Virus record (IMG/VR): IMGVR_UViG_3300035190_000672
Coordinates: 1 to 26,053 of that record
From: a virus
Direction: 5' to 3' (one strand)
DNA: 26,053 bases
The position numbers and the translations under genes are program-made. The notes below the pieces were generated by a model. It saw only the letters and a program-made list of their open reading frames with translations, was not told where the DNA came from and searched no databases. Numbering within the stretch: the stretch's first letter is position 1; every line of letters starts with the position of its first letter. This document shows, piece after piece, positions 1 to 7,573 of the stretch.

Positions 1-86
1 GCTTGTACAACGACCTGTTCGTGCACCACAAAGGCGAAGCAGTGCGCGACTTCAAAGAACTTTTCAGAGAAGAAAACTACAATTAA
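1..86 (+). CDS. C-terminal end of an unknown protein (partial)
   Basis: An open frame enters from the left edge (first full codon at position 3) and ends at the TAA at 84-86. Only 27 residues are visible, starting LYNDLFVHHKGEAV and ending FREENYN. The charged composition and the 4-base gap to the next ATG at 91 fit the compact plus-strand operon. The family cannot be recognised from this fragment. Confidence 0.6.
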   Translation, partial: LYNDLFVHHKGEAVRDFKELFREENYN

Positions 87-90
87 CACT

Positions 91-390
91 ATGAAACCAT
101 ACTACTACGTTTACAGACACGGACACAGAGGACCAGAAATCAAACACCCCTCAGTTATCTCAGCACAAAAAGAATCGATTCGACTTGCCGAACAGCATCC
201 AGAATCTACCTTCGAGATCCTGAAGTGTGTCGGAGTTACTAGAACCACAAAAGCGCAGACCTTCTGGATGGAACGCGAAGAGCCCGAAGAACTTACTCGT
301 CCCATCGGCGACAGTTGCCGAGGATTCCTCGACAACTCAGAATCACCAACTGAAAAATTTCAGCGTTACAATGGACGCGGCGGACAATGA
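91..390 (+). CDS. Small hypothetical phage protein, 99 aa
   Basis: This 99-residue protein begins MKPYYYVYRHGHRGPEIKH, a Tyr/His-rich start, followed by a mixed alpha/beta-looking region (about residues 20-65) and a polar tail rich in Glu, Arg and Gly. The ATG at 91 lies 4 bases after the preceding stop, in the context TTAACACT-ATG, with no Shine-Dalgarno. The stop at 388-390 overlaps the likely start of the next gene (371). No enzyme motif is visible. By position it belongs to the early-type cluster of small genes ahead of the replication genes. Function unknown. Confidence 0.7.
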   Translation: MKPYYYVYRHGHRGPEIKHPSVISAQKESIRLAEQHPESTFEILKCVGVTRTTKAQTFWMEREEPEELTRPIGDSCRGFLDNSESPTEKFQRYNGRGGQ

Positions 391-592
391 TACCACTATG
401 GACAATCCAACGACGCTCCCTTCTAGAAAGTACACCTGTATCATTTGTGGTACAAAGGGACGCCGTGGCAACAAGCCGGAACAACGTCTCATGGAGCCGA
501 TCTGTCCGAAGTGCCAGAATGACTTCTGGACAGTCGAACGGATCATACCAGTACTGCCGAAGTTTCTTGAGTACTACCATTCCAAACAATAA
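371..592 (+). CDS. Small zinc-ribbon-like protein, about 73 aa
   Basis: From the ATG at 371 the protein is about 73 aa; an alternative ATG at 398 would give 64 aa. It carries two CxxC knuckles, CIIC (about residues 26-29) and CPKC (about 47-50), spaced as in a zinc ribbon, with a Lys/Arg-rich stretch between them. Such small zinc ribbons often bind nucleic acid or protein, but nothing narrower can be said. The 371 start overlaps the upstream gene by 20 bases. The 398 start gives almost no overlap and cannot be excluded. An in-frame extension further upstream to 227 would run through the previous gene and is not favoured. Confidence 0.65.
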   Translation: MDAADNDTTMDNPTTLPSRKYTCIICGTKGRRGNKPEQRLMEPICPKCQNDFWTVERIIPVLPKFLEYYHSKQ

Positions 593-614
593 CTGATGAC
601 AGACAATCGGAATC

Positions 615-794
615 ATGATAACTGAACCAAACACCAAAACGAAGGAAGAGGCATTGAGGTATTTTGCTGAGATGCCACCCATAACCAATGGGGACGGCTC
701 GTTGGATTACGAAGCAATGGCTGGAGAGCTTCTCGTCGAAGGAGTCCCTTTTGCAGAAGTTAGCCCCTATATGAAAGCTCTTGGATTAGCCTAA
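615..794 (+). CDS. Small hypothetical protein, 59 aa
   Basis: An ATG at 615 opens a 59-codon frame ending at the TAA at 792-794. The protein begins MITEPNTKTKEEALRYFAEM and has a middle part rich in Gly, Asp and Glu, then a helix-like end (EVSPYMKALGLA). It fills the gap between the genes at 592 and 809, and the composition is protein-like and acidic. There is no Shine-Dalgarno. It could be a small regulator or a host-takeover protein, but nothing in the sequence says which. Confidence 0.6.
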   Translation: MITEPNTKTKEEALRYFAEMPPITNGDGSLDYEAMAGELLVEGVPFAEVSPYMKALGLA

Positions 795-808
795 TAGACA
801 CTAACCAT

Positions 809-1159
809 ATGAGCATCATAGACGAAGCCATTGAAAAGATCCTTGCCGACAAACGGGAAGCCCAACTGGAAGCGGCCCACTGGAAAACGGAGGCACTGAT
901 GCTCCGCAGCATTCGGCAGCGGCAGGAAGAGTTGGGCCTGACCGACCGCAACAACCACGCGCTCCGTGTGCGTTGGGTAAACGCTTTGCGAAAACTCGTT
1001 GACAAACGGATGCCCACAAATAGGATGGGCTCCCCAATGACTACCGATGTGGACGTCCTACTGGCAACAGAGGAGGAGCATCTCGAAGTACTCAAGACTC
1101 TCTATGAAAACAGAAACACCGAAACTAGAAGCACAAAACCTGATATTGACTGCCCTTAA
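809..1159 (+). CDS. Hypothetical helical protein, 116 aa
   Basis: The ATG at 809 follows the motif CTAACCAT, with no Shine-Dalgarno. The product is highly charged and predicted mostly helical (MSIIDEAIEKILADKREAQL, then an Arg/Gln-rich helix at residues 30-65). The last 56 bases overlap the next gene in another frame, so the C-terminus (about 18 residues) is shared coding DNA. No known domain is recognised. It sits in the run of small genes upstream of the nuclease gene and is probably co-transcribed with it. Confidence 0.65.
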   Translation: MSIIDEAIEKILADKREAQLEAAHWKTEALMLRSIRQRQEELGLTDRNNHALRVRWVNALRKLVDKRMPTNRMGSPMTTDVDVLLATEEEHLEVLKTLYENRNTETRSTKPDIDCP

Positions 1160-1289
1160 AGAGGCGTACTTCAGGAGGGCAAAGAAAGAAAAAATTGGAA
1201 GCACGAAACAACTAACCGAAGAAATCAACCTACTAGAATCCGCAATCAAGGAACTCATACAACAAATTAAAGATGACAAAGAAAATTGA
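1104..1289 (+). CDS. Small Lys/Glu-rich coiled-coil-like protein, 61 aa
   Basis: I chose the ATG at 1104 (MKTETPKLEAQNLIL). A longer frame back to 1047 would only translate the neighbour's DNA out of frame. The protein is a run of amphipathic helix rich in Lys, Glu, Leu and Ile (for example LTEEINLLESAIKELIQQIK), typical of a short coiled coil. It overlaps the previous gene by 56 bases and the next by 17. Function unknown. Confidence 0.6.
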   Translation: MKTETPKLEAQNLILTALKEAYFRRAKKEKIGSTKQLTEEINLLESAIKELIQQIKDDKEN

Positions 1290-1554
1290 ACCATTTAAAA
1301 TCATTGGCCGTAACGGCCATTCATGTACCCTGACAAAGCTGAAGCCAAAAAAGTATCTGCTCTCGTTTGTTCACGCGATTGTACGGTGGGGTTATAAAGA
1401 GGACTCGACAGAGATTGACTTCGTCGATCCATCCGGCGGTCCATTTATTTCAGTCGGTACGTCGCTTCGGGACTTACACCCGAAACTTCCAGACAAGAAG
1501 ATTGTCTCAATCACCGTTGATAAGGATATCAAAGTTACGATCATTGACATATGA
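1273..1554 (+). CDS. Small hypothetical beta-rich protein, 93 aa
   Basis: The ATG at 1273 lies inside the end of the previous gene, and the stop at 1552-1554 overlaps the ATG of the nuclease gene at 1551 in an ATGA arrangement. The 93 residues alternate hydrophobic and charged positions (KKIVSITVDKDIKVTIIDI at the C-terminus), suggesting a small beta-rich fold. No catalytic motif is seen. The 4-base stop/start overlap suggests translational coupling to the nuclease and perhaps a linked role. Confidence 0.7.
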   Translation: MTKKIEPFKIIGRNGHSCTLTKLKPKKYLLSFVHAIVRWGYKEDSTEIDFVDPSGGPFISVGTSLRDLHPKLPDKKIVSITVDKDIKVTIIDI

Positions 1555-2666
1555 AAAAGCAACCAGACCACGGCTCACGTGGACACGCAGAGTTCTCGCC
1601 ATCGTCCCTCAAGTACGTATCAAAGTGTTCTGGATTCCACGGACGCGAAGGCACTAACGCCGCCGCCGAAATGGGAACACGAATCCATGAAGCGTTGGAA
1701 ATCTTTGATCCGTCGGCTCTTCACAACGAGCAAGAGCTAGACATCTATGAAAGGATCGTGGCGATGGAGGCAGAGTTTTTGGGTAACTTCAGCGGCATCG
1801 CTAAGGAGTTCAACGAGATCCAAGTTACTGTATCCCTCAACGGCACAGAGACGTGGGGTACATGTGACCGATTCCTGATTCTTGCAAACGGGAACGCTGT
1901 GATGGCGGATTATAAAACCGGAATCAGTATTATCGATCCACCAGAAAGGAACTGGCAAGCGAAGGCGTATGTCGTCGGCGCGTTCCAGAAATTTCCAGAC
2001 GTTGAAGAGATTACGTTTGTGTTCTATGTACCACAGCACAACCAGTCTCTATACCACACCTTCTCGCGTGCGGCTGATCTCGATCGATTGATTGACGAAC
2101 TGAGCATCGTTATCCTCAAGGCGGAAAAGACACGACCGAAATGGATCGGAGGCAAGCCAGCTCTGGAAGACCTCACTCCGACCCCGAACTGCCGCTTCTG
2201 CCGTTACGAAGATATCTGTCCAGCCCTTGGCGGATTGGTACTAGAGGTAGCCAGAAAGATCGACCCTCAGATTCCCGATGTGGACATCGAGAACACCGAA
2301 GATCCAGTGGTGCTGGAAGAACTGTGGGCCGTTGCTAAGGTCGTCTCGAACTGGTCTGAGCGACTCCGCTCCAGAACTGTTGAACTCGCGAAGAACGGGA
2401 CCGAGTTCCCCTCCCTCCGGCTCCGCTCGATGGGATCGACAAAGAAGATCGTAGACAACTCAACAGCCGTTTCTGTCGCTCTAGAGTTCGGCCTTTCTCC
2501 GGAAGACATTATCCAAGAGGCTACCCTGTCCGTTAATAAGTTAGCCAAAGCAGTTGCGGCTAACGTGGAAAAATTAGAAAAGAAAAAAATATCTCAAGAT
2601 TTTGTTGACGCCTGTCAAAATGCTGGCATCATCGAAACGTCCGAACCGCGATACACGCTGTCCTGA
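1551..2666 (+). CDS. RecB/Cas4-like PD-(D/E)XK nuclease with Fe-S-type cysteines (DUF2800-like)
   Basis: A 371-residue protein resembling the phage DUF2800 family of exonucleases. Visible elements in order are: SPSSLKYVSKC with C26; H46 in the helix GTRIHEAL; D106 in GTCDR; the core D120-Y-K122 in ADYKTG; Q136-x3-Y140 in WQAKAY; and C214-x2-C217-x5-C223. C26 plus the three late cysteines match the four-cysteine iron-sulfur staple of Cas4, AddB and Dna2-type nucleases. From the family, a role in DNA end processing or recombination during replication is expected. It precedes the polymerase and primase-helicase genes. The first 15 residues are polar. The ATG overlaps the preceding stop. Family assignment is strong; its exact activity is inferred. 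Confidence 0.85.
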   Translation: MKKQPDHGSRGHAEFSPSSLKYVSKCSGFHGREGTNAAAEMGTRIHEALEIFDPSALHNEQELDIYERIVAMEAEFLGNFSGIAKEFNEIQVTVSLNGTETWGTCDRFLILANGNAVMADYKTGISIIDPPERNWQAKAYVVGAFQKFPDVEEITFVFYVPQHNQSLYHTFSRAADLDRLIDELSIVILKAEKTRPKWIGGKPALEDLTPTPNCRFCRYEDICPALGGLVLEVARKIDPQIPDVDIENTEDPVVLEELWAVAKVVSNWSERLRSRTVELAKNGTEFPSLRLRSMGSTKKIVDNSTAVSVALEFGLSPEDIIQEATLSVNKLAKAVAANVEKLEKKKISQDFVDACQNAGIIETSEPRYTLS

Positions 2667-2705
2667 CAACAAACAACAAACATAGAAGCTAGAAACCATA
2701 ATAAT

Positions 2706-3350
2706 ATGAGTGAAGAAACCGAAATGCTAATGGCACAAAACACTGGAATCATCAGCAACCAAAGTGGCCTGATGATTGACTCGCGTGACATCGACATCCC
2801 ACGTGTCAATGTCGTTCAAAAAATCTCCGACATCGATGCTCCTACCGGAAGCCTTGTGTTGGATAAAAAGCATGTCCTGCTCAAGCCGGAAGAAACTGGT
2901 GAGGCTATCGTTGTATCCGCGACGAAGGCATGGAAGGAAGACATCCCATTTGATTCGGACGGCATCCCCCGTATCGCATCAAATCCGGATGACGCAAAAA
3001 GATTGGCACTGGATTCGGAATGGCCCATTCTTGAATTCGCTGACATCATCTTGCTGTTCAAGCAACCAGAAGGAGCTGTAGACGAAGACGCTTATGCATT
3101 CCCTATCGGAGACGATAACTATGCATTGGCCAAATTGTATGCAGCAAAAGACGCATACAGGCGGACATTCAAATGTCTTGCTACCTTTGCGGTCTTCAAC
3201 CGTAATACTCCGATCCAAAGCCGCGTCTGGGACTTCCAGACTCAGCTCATGGAAAAGGGTAAATACAGTTGGTATATCCCCACGCTGAAGGCGACTAACA
3301 ACCAGACGCCGAAAGCAGTTGCTGAATTCCTCTCATCCTTTAACGCCTGA
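2706..3350 (+). CDS. Putative ssDNA-binding or replication accessory protein, 214 aa
   Basis: A 214-residue acidic protein lying between the nuclease and the DNA polymerase. The body (about residues 25-205) looks like a mixed beta fold with recurring aromatic residues (KYSWYIP, RVWDFQTQL, YRRTFKCLATFAVF) that could stack on nucleobases. The position next to an exonuclease is where many phages keep an annealing or ssDNA-binding protein, and this is the main basis for the suggestion. I recognise no diagnostic motif, and the acidic tail usual in SSBs is absent. The ATG at 2706 follows a 39-base gap rich in A and C (ACCATAATAAT-ATG) with no Shine-Dalgarno. Confidence 0.55.
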   Translation: MSEETEMLMAQNTGIISNQSGLMIDSRDIDIPRVNVVQKISDIDAPTGSLVLDKKHVLLKPEETGEAIVVSATKAWKEDIPFDSDGIPRIASNPDDAKRLALDSEWPILEFADIILLFKQPEGAVDEDAYAFPIGDDNYALAKLYAAKDAYRRTFKCLATFAVFNRNTPIQSRVWDFQTQLMEKGKYSWYIPTLKATNNQTPKAVAEFLSSFNA

Positions 3351-3354
3351 TACC

Positions 3355-3561
3355 ATGACTCATCACGAAATCATCCGCCAAGAAATTGAACACGCATCCA
3401 AAGTTATTGCAGAACTCAGTGAAAACATTGAGAAGCTCACTGCACAACGGGATCGTATCGCCGCCTTTGTCGAAGCAATGGACGTTGCCTTGACAAGCAT
3501 TCCAGAACAACTGGAGTTTGAACTAGAGACGCCGCAAAACGTCGTTAAGTTCGATCAATAA
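3355..3561 (+). CDS. Small coiled-coil protein, 68 aa
   Basis: The ATG at 3355, 4 bases after the preceding stop, starts a 68-residue protein. Residues 1-48 form a heptad-like amphipathic helix (HASKVIAELSENIEKLTAQR), followed by a short acidic tail. It is the last gene before the strong terminator at 3569-3628, so it ends the first transcription segment. An upstream extension to 3319 would overlap the previous gene and is not favoured. No family recognised; it may oligomerise or act as a partner protein. Confidence 0.65.
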   Translation: MTHHEIIRQEIEHASKVIAELSENIEKLTAQRDRIAAFVEAMDVALTSIPEQLEFELETPQNVVKFDQ

Positions 3562-3568
3562 AAAACCA

Positions 3569-3628
3569 CCCCGCGCACAGCTCCCCCCGTTCGTTTATTA
3601 GCGAACGCTGTGCGTGGGGTATCTTTTT
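3569..3628 (+). terminator. Branched GC-rich terminator ahead of the DNA polymerase gene
   Basis: The outer stem pairs CCCCGCGCACAGC (3569-3581) with GCTGTGCGTGGGG (3607-3619), with one G-U pair. An inner stem pairs CGTTCG (3588-3593) with CGAACG (3602-3607), with a C-rich bulge at 3582-3587. A tract TATCTTTTT follows at 3620-3628. This is a classic intrinsic terminator shape for plus-strand transcripts. It lies 14 bases upstream of the polymerase ATG, so it should limit polymerase and primase expression unless read through. Confidence 0.85.
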
Positions 3629-3641
3629 GCCTAAAAACAAT

Positions 3642-5402
3642 ATGAATACATACGCATTAGATTTCGAGTCGTACTACGACAAACAGTGTTCGATCACTAC
3701 CTTGGGGCCGAGAGGTTATTTTTCACACCCTAACTTCGATGCCTACATGGTATCCGTTGTCGGAGACGAAGGGACTAGATTCTGTGGCTCTCCAGCCGAC
3801 TTTGATTGGACCGTACTTAATGGCCAACGCATCCTTTCCCATAACGCTTCGTTCGACCAACACCTCTATTACTTCGGTGTGGAGAACAAGTGGTGGCCGT
3901 CAGTCGATTTTGCAGAGTGGCACTGCACCGCCGATATGGTCGCTTGCCTCGGACTTCCAAGGAGCCTTAAAAATGCTTCCGCTGTCGTCCTTGGAATAAC
4001 TGTGGACAAGTCAACCCGTGATAACATGAGCGGGAAGAAGTGGTCCTCCATGACAGATGAGTTCCAGAAAGAAGTCATCGAATACGCGATTAAAGACTCC
4101 GAGTACTGTTTGGAGCTGTGGCAACGCCTGTCAGACAAATGGTCGGAACGCGAACGCAGAATCAGTTTCGTTAACCGATCCGCCGTATTCAATGGCATCC
4201 CGATTGATACTGAGCTGCTTCAGAAGAGCATGGCAGATATCAACCAAACGCTATTCAATACCGAAGAATCGATTCCTTGGGTCGGAGAGAAGCCCGTCTT
4301 GAGCCGCATCGCGTTCAATGACGAATGCCGTAAGAATGGTTTGGAACCTCCGGCAAGCCTTGCTCTGGACAGCGACGAAGCGAACGAGTTCTTGGACACC
4401 AATAGTGAACAATACCCTTGGATCAACGCTGTCCGTAACTTCAGGCGGATCAACTCTCTCAAGCGCAAACTCGAATCGTTCGACAAAGCGACAATGGACG
4501 ACGGAAGATTCTACGGCGGGCTCATGTATTTCGGAGCACACACCGGACGCTTTTCTGGATCCGGAGGGAATCTAAACCTACAGAACCTACCGCGTGGCGA
4601 GATGTTCGGAGTTGACCTTCGATCGCTTATCGCGCCAGCCAAAGGAACCAGACTGCTCGCTGTTGACCTGTCGCAGATTGAGGTACGCACTCTATGCTGG
4701 TTGGCAGAAGACAAAGATACAATGGCAGAGATCGCCGCGAGCGACGATATCTACCAAGCGTTTGCCGTCCGTTTCGGGCTGTGGGATAAGGACAAAGGAT
4801 CGATGCGCGACCTTGATCCGAAAACCCGTCATATGGTCAAGGCAATCGTCCTCGGCTGCGGCTACGGCTGCGGTCCGGAAAAGTTCTCCATGATCTCCAA
4901 GATGAATCTCACCGAAGCCGAAGGCGCGGTAAACCTGTACCGGACAAAGATGAAGAAAGTCGTCGGGCTTTGGAGGACATACAACGAGAACATGGGTCTC
5001 TCGAAACAGCAAGAGGATGAGTTTTCGATACAGCTCCCATCTGGCAGATCCCTGAACTACGGCCATCTACAGGCTGTGCCCCATAAAGGCCGTATACAAT
5101 ATGTTGCGATGATGAACAAGCATTCCAAGAAAATGCCTGTCAAAGTCTATGGCGGTCTTCTGGCGGAGAACGCCAGCCAAGCCCTTGCCAGAGACGTTTT
5201 CTGCGACATGCTTTGCCGGATCCACGATGCTGGCTTGAAAATTATTTTCCACGTCCACGATGAAGTAGTGCTGGAAGTTCCAGAAGAAACTGCTAACGTG
5301 GATCTCCAGCGCGTGATCGAGATCATGTCCACTCCTCCGGATTGGATCCCCGATATCCCGCTTTCTGCTGAAGGATCAATTCTTACTAAATACACAAAAT
5401 GA
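3642..5402 (+). CDS. Family A DNA polymerase with 3'-5' exonuclease domain
   Basis: A 586-residue replicative polymerase. The exonuclease motifs are all present: D7-F-E9 (Exo I), N68-ASF-D72 (Exo II) and Y148-AIK-D152 (Exo III). The polymerase palm and fingers follow: LQNLPRG, motif A with D342 in VDLSQIEVR, motif B with R396 and K400 in RHMVKAIVLGCGYG, and motif C HDE at 539-541. It should copy the phage genome with proofreading. It is shorter than T7 gp5 (704 aa), so the thumb or processivity-factor insert is probably reduced. I chose the ATG at 3642 rather than the TTG at 3627, which lies in the terminator T-tract. Its stop overlaps the next ATG (ATGA). Confidence 0.95.
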   Translation: MNTYALDFESYYDKQCSITTLGPRGYFSHPNFDAYMVSVVGDEGTRFCGSPADFDWTVLNGQRILSHNASFDQHLYYFGVENKWWPSVDFAEWHCTADMVACLGLPRSLKNASAVVLGITVDKSTRDNMSGKKWSSMTDEFQKEVIEYAIKDSEYCLELWQRLSDKWSERERRISFVNRSAVFNGIPIDTELLQKSMADINQTLFNTEESIPWVGEKPVLSRIAFNDECRKNGLEPPASLALDSDEANEFLDTNSEQYPWINAVRNFRRINSLKRKLESFDKATMDDGRFYGGLMYFGAHTGRFSGSGGNLNLQNLPRGEMFGVDLRSLIAPAKGTRLLAVDLSQIEVRTLCWLAEDKDTMAEIAASDDIYQAFAVRFGLWDKDKGSMRDLDPKTRHMVKAIVLGCGYGCGPEKFSMISKMNLTEAEGAVNLYRTKMKKVVGLWRTYNENMGLSKQQEDEFSIQLPSGRSLNYGHLQAVPHKGRIQYVAMMNKHSKKMPVKVYGGLLAENASQALARDVFCDMLCRIHDAGLKIIFHVHDEVVLEVPEETANVDLQRVIEIMSTPPDWIPDIPLSAEGSILTKYTK

Positions 5403-7573
5403 CATACCGATACATCAAGAACCTACGCTCGTCTGCTGCTTCTAAATCTTCAGATCTGAGCAAACTTAAAAAGAAAAAACCAGAACATAAAAACAAAGCG
5501 GCATATAGAACATGGTGTTCTGACAACGACACAGACCACGTATTCTATAGCACCGTAGAGGGCGACGCCCCATCGAAGAGAGTTAGCAACGATAACCCTC
5601 CGGCGGCTATCTATGGCATCGTCGCAGACTATGACGCTCCAGTTGATTGGGACGCCGTTGACAACGCGATCAAGATGAAGTGCGGAGACAAGATGCCGAC
5701 GTGGCGATCCAAAACCCATTCGGGATATATCCGTCTTGTGTGGGAATTTGAAGACCGCCTGCCGATCACACTAGAGATGTTTGAAGTCTTCATGAAACAC
5801 ATGAAGGACTCACTCAAGCTCGACCGCATCTTTGCCGGATTCGATGCCACATCGCTCAAGCCAAACCAATACTTTGAACTCGGAGAAGATTGGGTTCAGA
5901 TCGGGGGCAAGACTTCGTCCGCCATCTACCAAACGGCGCTCATGAAGGCCGCTAAAGAAAAGCCGCCACAGACCAGCGAGACCTCCATCCCTATGGATGT
6001 CATCGGCGCTGAGGTACAGAAACAATTCCCAAACCGTTGGGTCGGTGAATTCGATATCGGGGTACGCGGACCGCTGTTCTGGATCGATGACGGCATCAGC
6101 CGTGAAGGGTGCCAGATCGTCGAAGACGGTGTGGTCTGCTACAGCGACCGTGCTGGAAAGGGATTTGTTTCGTGGCGAGAAATCCTCGGAGCCAAGTTCG
6201 TCCAAGAATACGAACAGAAGAAGCTCGGAAATCTTTTGGATCAGTATTGGTTCAACGGGAAGTCTCACTTCAAGTTGCTCCACAGCACAGCCGTCGATAT
6301 CCCGAAAGACCAGTTGATCCTCGAACTACGCCAGTTTGGCTTTAACCCGAAGGCGAAGAAGGGCCAGCCGCTCTCCGAACTGGAAGCCGCAATCCTTGTG
6401 ATCAACAACCAGAACCGCATCGACGAGATCGCGCCAGTGGTTTTCTCCAAGGACCGCGTCGTGACATACAACAGTCACCGAATCCTGAACAATGCGAACA
6501 TCAATCCGGTAGAGCCAGCCGACAACGGCGATCCGGCAAACTGGCCGTTCATCAACCAATGGCTTGGCCAGCTGTTCCACAATGCGGGAAACAGGCCGAC
6601 TGTTGAGTATCTGTACGCGTGGCTCAAGAGATTCTACTCAGCCGTCCTTAACCGACAATTCGTGCAGGGACAGGCTATGCTACTGGTCGGCCCAACAAAT
6701 AAAGGCAAGTCACTTCTGTCCAATAGGGTCATCTCTCAGCTGGTCGGTGGATATGCGGACGCTTCGGACTACCTATCCGGACAGACGAAATTCAACAAGG
6801 ACTTGGCGCGTGTTGCCGCTTGGGTCATCGACGACACAACGTCGGCTGCGTCCTTTCAGGATCAGCGTAAGGCTACCGAACTCATCAAGCGTGCCGTCGC
6901 CAATCCGAGGATCGAGTACCATGCCAAGTATGTGGACGCCATCTCAGTCCCGTGGACCGGACGGGTGATCTTCTCGCTCAACATGGACGCGAACAGCCTC
7001 TCCGTGATCCCGTCTCTGGATTCAAGTAACAGGGACAAGTTGATGGCGTTGCGGATCAGCGGTAAGGCGACAAGCAACTTCCCTCCAAACGGAAAACTGG
7101 AACAGATTATCTCTGCCGAACTCCCATACTTTGCCAAGTGGCTTTTGGATTGGGACGTTCCCGCCGAGATCGATGACGCCAGCCGTTTCGGAGTTAAGAG
7201 CTATATCGATGAGACAATTGCCTCAGCCGCCTACGACAACTCAAGCCGTTCCTCCGTAGCGGAGTTGGTCGAGTTCTTTGTCAAGCGTCTGCGGGATTAC
7301 AACAAGGAGCTTACCCACTGGACGGGCACACTTACTGAGTTCCAAGTCGCTCTACACGACCTCAACAACGGGCGTGCCGTCGGCATGTCAGGAAACCTTG
7401 AGTTTGTCCGACGCGGCATGGCCACAATGGAAGAGGCTTTCCGTAGCAACACCCATGTCCGTCCTGTCCGTTCATTCGGCCAAGGGGGCGGGAAGGTGTG
7501 GGAAGTCAACCTTGATCCGAAGTACGATATCAGCAGGAGCCAAGATAGCTTTGGAGATCCTCCATCTTCTTGA
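5399..7573 (+). CDS. Primase-polymerase / superfamily 3 helicase fusion protein
   Basis: A 724-residue protein with two parts. The N-terminal part resembles an archaeo-eukaryotic primase-polymerase: D77-Y-D79 in GIVADYDAP as the metal-binding pair, then KTHSGYIRLVWEF and a late FDATSLKPNQYFELG segment. The C-terminal part is an AAA+ SF3/VapE-like helicase: Walker A GPTNKGKS (431-438), Walker B WVIDD (475-479), and a polar sensor-like FSLNMD strand. It should prime and unwind DNA for the polymerase encoded just upstream, with which it shares an ATGA overlap. A Lys-rich stretch follows the N-terminus (residues 22-33). The last 44 bases overlap the opposing nuclease-like gene. The helicase call is firm; primase activity rests on motif resemblance. 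Confidence 0.88.
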   Translation: MTYRYIKNLRSSAASKSSDLSKLKKKKPEHKNKAAYRTWCSDNDTDHVFYSTVEGDAPSKRVSNDNPPAAIYGIVADYDAPVDWDAVDNAIKMKCGDKMPTWRSKTHSGYIRLVWEFEDRLPITLEMFEVFMKHMKDSLKLDRIFAGFDATSLKPNQYFELGEDWVQIGGKTSSAIYQTALMKAAKEKPPQTSETSIPMDVIGAEVQKQFPNRWVGEFDIGVRGPLFWIDDGISREGCQIVEDGVVCYSDRAGKGFVSWREILGAKFVQEYEQKKLGNLLDQYWFNGKSHFKLLHSTAVDIPKDQLILELRQFGFNPKAKKGQPLSELEAAILVINNQNRIDEIAPVVFSKDRVVTYNSHRILNNANINPVEPADNGDPANWPFINQWLGQLFHNAGNRPTVEYLYAWLKRFYSAVLNRQFVQGQAMLLVGPTNKGKSLLSNRVISQLVGGYADASDYLSGQTKFNKDLARVAAWVIDDTTSAASFQDQRKATELIKRAVANPRIEYHAKYVDAISVPWTGRVIFSLNMDANSLSVIPSLDSSNRDKLMALRISGKATSNFPPNGKLEQIISAELPYFAKWLLDWDVPAEIDDASRFGVKSYIDETIASAAYDNSSRSSVAELVEFFVKRLRDYNKELTHWTGTLTEFQVALHDLNNGRAVGMSGNLEFVRRGMATMEEAFRSNTHVRPVRSFGQGGGKVWEVNLDPKYDISRSQDSFGDPPSS

